Source of the DNA: Liquidambar formosana
Lineage: Eukaryota; Streptophyta; Magnoliopsida; Saxifragales; Altingiaceae
DNA: 64,000 nucleotides
Direction of reading: 5' to 3'
Assembly: GCA_039720395.1 (NCBI GenBank)
Contig: CM077831.1
Span: forward strand, 31,535,695-31,599,694
Position 1 is the first letter of the stretch. Each line of letters opens with the position of its first letter. The translations under genes were made by a program, and so were the position numbers. The notes below the pieces were generated by a model. The model did not search any database. It was not told the DNA's origin and saw only the letters and a program-made list of their open reading frames with translations. This document shows, piece by piece, positions 59,239 through 64,000 of this stretch.

Positions 59239-59734
59239 ATTGCTGGTATCTTTTTTAGAAAAACTTTTCTTTATGCTTACTGAGACAATGCCCAAGCCTT
59301 CATAATTTTGAGTTTAAATAAAGGGACAAAATAAAAAAAAAAAAAAAAAAAAAGGAGAAGAAGAGCAAAATAAAAGATCTTGGGTGCTGTGAATATCACT
59401 ATGTAAAATGTATGTGTATTCCCTATTAGGATTTCAGTTAACGAATTCTGATGCTACTGTATTTAATCGACTAATAGTATTGTTCATATTTTACTCTTCC
59501 AAATTAAAACTAATAACTGCAAGAGATTTTCAGATTATTATAAAATATTAAAAAAGAAGAAGATTATTATATAGTATGAAAAGATACACAGAGCTCAGTC
59601 AGATTACAGAAACTTTTGGTCAGATCTCTGCTGATGAAACATGTCTCACTATAAATTTACAGTTCAGTAATCAGTATTCAATCTATAACGTAAAAATGAT
59701 CGGAAACTCCAAGAGTGGATTGGGTTTTAGGAAA

Positions 59735-60229
59735 TCAAGGCTTAATACAACAGTTAAGGTAGGTCAGAATCCTCTTTTTCCTCTGCACAGCAACAAATAT
59801 AGAAAGATTAGAATGAAGATTGTGGGCATTGTACTAATTCTATGTTGTGAGGGCTAACTCTACCATGTTATGGTCCAAGAGGATATGGACCAAAACAAGG
59901 TGGAGTCTGGTATTTTAGAAAATTAATTATTATTTTTCTCCCAATATGATACTCAAGTATAAATGTGACTCTAGTGGTTAGAAAACACATGATAATGACG
60001 ATGAGGTTGATTTAGTAAAGTATCTTACCGCAACAGAGTCATCTTGATGATGATGATGATGCTGATGAGCCATTAACTCCTTTTCGTTTCCTATGCTGGA
60101 ACGAGTGAAGTCTTTCTTTTGCTCCTTCTTATTAGCACGGGCTCGAGAAAACACCATGGAATAATCGGTAGCTCCTGGGGCCTTTTGATCCCACCCTCCA
60201 AATTGAGGAACAGACATCCAACCATTTTT
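59735..60229 (-). CDS. NOI/RIN4-type small protein, copy 2, partial (two exons)
   Basis: Exons 60229-60029 and 59782-59735 on the minus strand. This copy has the canonical core VPQFGGWDQKAPGATDYSMV, the PxFGxW motif known in RIN4/NOI proteins as the cleavage site of the bacterial protease AvrRpt2. A His-rich stretch follows. The tail reads RKKRILTYLNCCIKP and stops three residues earlier than copy 1 because one T is missing from a TTT run. One extra Lys codon distinguishes it from copy 1. No first exon was found up to the right breakpoint at 60673 or shortly beyond; if it lies outside the duplicated unit, only this copy can be complete. Confidence 0.75.
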
Positions 60230-60478
60230 CTGTAGATGTAGAACATCCAAATATTATCTTTTAAGTTTATGCTTAATTCGTTGCTCATCAAAAAGGAAAA
60301 AAATTGTCTTAACGTTTATGAGACTGATCAAATTAAGGAGTATTTCTATGGTTATAGCTAGAAATATGTTTTGGCGAAACAACTTGATAAAATTCCTTAA
60401 ATTTGTTTACCAAAATAAAAATATAAAAAAAAAAAAATTTCTTAGGTTTGGGGTTGGGTAATGTAATTGCCTTTTTAA

Positions 60479-60529
60479 CCTTGTATTGGTTAATATCCCC
60501 TTGGTCAATGCACGTTGACCAATACAAGG
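60479..60529. other. Short perfect inverted repeat (unit 2)
   Basis: Paralogue of 49487-49537. CCTTGTATTGGT and ACCAATACAAGG frame an inner TTGGTCAATGCACGTTGACC pair. Both stems are kept in unit 2. Confidence 0.8.
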
Positions 60530-60673
60530 GCACATCAAGTAAGCAATTCCTCAAGTTCATCTTTTCTTTTAGTACATTTGGAAGGGTTTGAACTCCTAAT
60601 TTTTCTTAATCCTATCTTTTTACACCACCCTTTCTCACCACTAGGCTTGCCTCACTAGCTCACTTTCTAAATG

Positions 60674-62619
60674 GACATGCCCCTTATTGGAGTAGATGAA
60701 GTTCTACCAATCCCTAGAGAGAGAGAGAGAGGGAGAGAGAGAGAGAAGCTGCCCTACTCCCACAAAAAAGAGGAAGTAAAAAAAAAACACATGTATTTGT
60801 AGAATTAAACCCAAGTGTGAGCTGTTAGTATGCTTATGCTGTATGATTGTTAAAACCATTGTCATATAAAGATTTAACAATTAATCACAAATAAACAATA
60901 AAGAACCTCTTGCTAAAGCCTTCATAGCATGGTGGTGCATCCTGGCATAGCAAGAGGCTCGGATATTCCCATTACGCAGAAGAGAAAATCAATAAAAATG
61001 AGAGATAATAAAATAACAGATGAAATGAAAAATTACATGAGAAATGTAGCCCCACTTGCAGGAAAGAATAAAAAATTACAAGGAAAAAATATGAAATAGA
61101 AACAAAATAAACACAGAAATTATTTCTTTGAAATAATATATCGCCAGCCAAATTCATTACACCAACTTAAGAGATTGTCCAGAAAATAATCATGCCTTTT
61201 TATTTTATTATTATAAAAAATAGTGATCAGAAATTCACATAGAAAAAGGAGGAAAAAAATAATAATAATTGATGTTCTATTGCTTGTGGATTTGTTTGGG
61301 CTTTACCTCCTTCCGGTTTTCCATGGTGTCATTCATGGGGGAGGGTGGGAAGAGTTTCAATGCTCGTCATTACAATCTTCCAATATATATGGTCTCTATT
61401 TTAAAATTGTTTGGCCACATGGCCTTATGTGATTGGATTATAGGAAGAACCACTAGGCTTCTTACCATTCACAGCAAGGTGGCTTGAACAGAATGAGCGT
61501 ATTTTCTGTTACTTTTGGTAAAGAGTGCAATGGTTGGGAGAGAGAGCAAGTTCTCAGGCCAAAAAATGTGCTTCACCAAGAAAATGTACTTGTAAATAGG
61601 TTTGTTCAGTTACAAACAAGAGTAAATAGACGTGTCCCTTGCAAAGGGGGAAAAAAAAATGAAAAATGGGGAGCAAATAGATGTGTGCCCAAATTTAGAT
61701 ATTTAGAATCAAAGATGATTATTCTCTTTGGGTCATTATTTAGAATTGAACTCATTTGGTCCGTTCTATAGTAGTTACATGTTAATACTAGGTGTGTTTT
61801 TTTATTTTTATTTTTAATTTTATGGCAAACGATAAGGAGAACACACAGACCTACACATGCACTCACGTGGAGTCAAAACAAAAATCTCTACAAATCTAAC
61901 ACCCCTATTGGAATGGGATATGCCACTAGATCTGAGGACTGTTGGCATACTAGGTGTGTTAAAGGAGAAGATTAGGCACAAATAGGGCTTGTGAGGTGTG
62001 TTAGCAAGTAAGGTGCTTCTTTTTATTTATTTATTTTTTATTTTTTTATTGGGTGGGCAGGGGGGGGGGGGTTTCCTAAGAAATTGAAATATAATTAACT
62101 ACTTAGATTTCAATTTCTTGGACAGACAAACTCCACAAAAGAGGAAAAAACAAGTTTTGTAAATAGGGGTGCAACTTGGATAGGTTAGGAGGTCAATCCG
62201 AACTTAGGTGAGGTTAATCTAACCTAAGCCTCGCTTGAGCTCAAGTGTTTGAATTTGGATTAGGCATGGCTTGGGCAAGTTGAGGATGAGCGGGTTGAGC
62301 TTACTTTTGTGAATGCTCAATTTTCTCGTTTTTGAAAATGTTTTCACATTCCTATCATTTTTCTTATCTAGAAAGACAAGGATCACAAAAATTGTTACTT
62401 AAATTTTTCGAATTTGCTGGTTAAGTCACCTTTTTTTTTTCTTTTTTTTTATTTTAAAATTATTATTTTTTAATGATCAAACGATTAAAAGAACACATGC
62501 ACTCACATAGAATAGAAACCAAAACCTCTCAAATTCTATACCCTTATTAAAATAGGACATACTAGTAGACCCAAGGGCCATTAGTGGTTAAGCTACCCTA
62601 GTTGCATTGTAGTTGGTTG
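60674..62619. other. Intergenic DNA between the duplication and SF3B6
   Basis: Holds a GA microsatellite (about 60715-60746), a G-run near 62060, two related dispersed repeats (61806-61955, 62463-62600) and a TAGGGGTGCAACTTGG end near 62163 that looks like another short-element family. Plus-strand frames at 61223-61771 do not resemble any family I know. Confidence 0.45.
61806..62600 (+). repeat. Two copies of a dispersed repeat
   Basis: The segments 61806-61955 and 62463-62600 share the order GAACACAC…ATGCACTCAC…, then AAAA.CTCT.CAAAT.TA.ACCCCTATT-like sequence, then GG.A.ATGCCACTAGA.C..AGG-like sequence. A more diverged copy sits at about 17265-17375. No coding capacity; possibly a SINE or LINE tail. 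Confidence 0.5.
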
Positions 62620-63424
62620 TAGGGGTGTTAGTGGTTTTGGTTAAAACCGAGAACCAAACCGAACCAAACCAAACCGTGGTTTTTTTTGTCATTAGGTTTG
62701 GTTTTGGTTCTAATTTTAGAAAACCGAACTAAATTGGTTTGATTTGGTTTTTTGGTTTTGGTTAAAACCGAAAACCAAACCAAACCAAACCAAACCGACG
62801 GTTTGGTTTGGTTTTTTTGTCATTAGGTTTGGTTTTGGTTCAAATTTTAGAAAACCGAACTAAATTGGTTTGGTTTTGGTTTTCATTTTTAAAAAACCAA
62901 ACCAAACCAAAAAACCGAAAAATATATAATATATATATAATTTTATATATGATATATATATATCAAACTTAAAGTTTGTAAATTTCCTATTCTAATAACG
63001 GCATAATAGGAAATAAATTTAAAATAGTACAAAACCCTAAGTCTTTCAGCCTCAGCCTCATCTTCTTTTTAAGTTTTTAAACTAGCTATTAATGTTCTGT
63101 GAGATATTGGATTAATATATGTCAATATGTTTTCATTTTGATACAATGTTTAATGTTTTTTTTAGTTGCTAATGTAATGCTTTTATTAAAAATATTTTTA
63201 TTTAGAGTTTGGTATATCATTTTTTTCATTTTCAATTATTTATTGCTACTTGATAGGTTAAAACCGAAATTGAACCGAACCAAACCGAAATGTTTTGGTT
63301 TGGTTTGATTTGGTTTTTTTATAGTATGATTTGATAGAAACAAAACCCGAAATATAATGGTTTGATTTGAAATCTACTTTAAAATCGAATCGAACCGAAC
63401 CAAACCAAACCATTAACACCCCTA
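62620..63424. mobile_element. 805-bp TAGGGGTG…CACCCCTA element upstream of SF3B6
   Basis: Ends TAGGGGTGTTAGTGGTT and, on the other strand, TAGGGGTGTTAATGGTT; flanked by an exact 8-bp duplication GTTGGTTG (62612-62619 and 63425-63432). Many AACCGAAAACC/GGTTTGGTTTT words at the ends. Its core (for example TTAATGTTTTTTTTAGTTGC) is the reverse complement of the core of the 50615-51282 element, so both belong to one family in opposite orientation. Its right end lies about 345 bases before the SF3B6 start. Confidence 0.88.
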
Positions 63425-63579
63425 GTTGGTTGTGCACTTGTATTGAGCTTACAAAGAAGATATTAAAGGGGGGGTAGGGGGAAAGGAACAAGAGAGGTTT
63501 ATGTTTGTAGGCTTGTAATTTTCTTTGAGCCCATGGGTCTAGGCTGGGCCTTTCTTTCTCCGCTTACCCATTTAGATAT

Positions 63580-63597
63580 TGGGCCAATATTGGCCCA
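63580..63597. promoter_or_regulatory. Perfect 18-bp palindrome with two site II (TGGGCC) motifs
   Basis: TGGGCCAATATTGGCCCA equals its own reverse complement, with TGGGCC at each end. A further TGGGCC lies at 63545-63550. Site II elements bound by TCP factors are known to drive plant ribosomal, mitochondrial and splicing housekeeping genes. The palindrome is about 175 bases upstream of the SF3B6 start. Regulation is inferred from motif and position only. Confidence 0.6.
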
Positions 63598-63769
63598 TAA
63601 AATTTAGCCTTGCCTTACCTGGCCCTAGTCTGCATAATAAAAATCCCAAATCCAACTCTCTAATTCTCCTCTCCAAAACCCCAAAAATTTTCCCCCAATT
63701 TCTTTTCCTTCAAACCAAACACTCGAAAATTTTCTCTCATATTCTCTCTTCCTATCCAACCCTTTCCAG

Positions 63770-64000
63770 ATGGCCACAATCAGTCTCCGAAAGGGCAACA
63801 CTCGTCTCCCACCGGAAGTGAACCGCGTCCTCTACGTCCGAAACCTCCCCTTCAACATCTCCAGCGAGGAGATGTACGATATCTTCGGCAAGTACGGCGC
63901 GATACGCCAGATACGTATTGGCACGAACAAGGACACGCGAGGCACGGCCTTCGTCGTCTACGAGGATATCTACGACGCGAAGACCGCCGTCGACCATTTG
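63770..64000 (+). CDS. SF3B6: Splicing factor 3B subunit 6 (SF3b14/p14), 5' part
   Basis: p14 is the U2 snRNP SF3b subunit that contacts the branch-point adenosine. The first 77 residues are present and the frame runs off the window end. The N-terminal [20 protein letters not shown] contains RNP2 (LYVRNL), and RGTAFVVY is RNP1 of the [17 protein letters not shown] lies between them. The ~125-residue family length means roughly 45-50 residues are missing. The start codon follows a CT-rich leader and the segment has no intron. It is far richer in GC than its surroundings (C or G at most third positions), unlike the other genes here. Confidence 0.95.
   Translation, partial: MATISLRKGNTRLPPEVNRVLYVRNLPFNISSEEMYDIFGKYGAIRQIRIGTNKDTRGTAFVVYEDIYDAKTAVDHL

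Larger units (their letters stand above)
49683..60673 (+). repeat. Tandem segmental duplication, unit 2 (~11.0 kb)
   Basis: Direct repeat of unit 1 containing PYD2 copy 2 and NOI copy 2. After TTTCTAAATG at its right end the sequence continues GACATGCCCC instead of CTCATGAAAT, marking the end of homology. Unit 2 has a 668-bp TAGGGGTG element absent from unit 1 and about 80 bp extra in PYD2 intron 6 near 57360-57445. Confidence 0.93.

Noticed and set aside
61223..61771. Overlapping plus-strand frames
   Set aside because: No family resemblance, no splice-supported extension, and inconsistent codon use.
1..64000. CRISPR arrays, operons, phage or bacterial systems
   Set aside because: Gene structure is eukaryotic throughout; no spaced direct repeats of CRISPR type and no bacterial gene clusters.
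1..64000. tRNA, rRNA or snRNA genes
   Set aside because: The only pol III-like box A found belongs to a SINE with a degenerate box B and A-tail; no cloverleaf or snRNA motif was seen.

Overview
The window is nuclear DNA from a flowering plant. Genes are split by AT-rich introns with plant-type GT..AG (and two GC..AG) borders, intergenic DNA is full of small TIR elements, and every recognisable protein has clear angiosperm orthologues. I cannot name the species. I see no new enzymatic or defence system; the genes are housekeeping genes. The unusual content is a fresh ~11 kb tandem duplication, dated by reciprocal transposon insertions, and a striking set of reading-frame breaks.

Layout. 1094-6720 (-): exosome core subunit RRP43, with three frame breaks. 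9536-16863 (-): LAS1-like pre-rRNA processing protein. 18620-26601 (-): gamma-tubulin complex component 5 (GCP5-like), 16 coding exons, with a 5' UTR exon near 27104-27400. 27400-31900: intergenic nest with a Helitron and a MULE-type TIR element. 31900-38009 (+): ERI1-like DEDDh exonuclease with a C-terminal GRF zinc finger; its introns hold a LINE fragment, a plastid ycf3 fragment and a MITE. 38557-49682 and 49683-60673: two direct tandem copies of a unit carrying dihydropyrimidinase (PYD2, +) and a small NOI/RIN4-type gene (-). 63770-64000 (+): start of the spliceosomal SF3B6/p14 gene, cut by the window end.

Functionally the genes are independent: RNA processing or decay (RRP43, LAS1, ERI1-like, SF3B6), microtubule nucleation (GCP5), pyrimidine catabolism (PYD2) and immune-associated membrane peptides (NOI). 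The LAS1 / PYD2 / SF3B6 neighbourhood resembles, from memory, Arabidopsis AT5G12190-AT5G12220, so part of the order may be ancient.

Quality warning. Five unrelated genes carry nine frame breaks. Eight behave as one-base changes, several at short homopolymers, with otherwise intact exons and splice sites and no nonsense substitutions noticed. This fits consensus (assembly) indels better than gene decay. The exception is a 7-bp tandem duplication in the last RRP43 exon, which looks like a true mutation. Exon borders were read by eye from splice signals, codon phase and family knowledge; no alignment was run.
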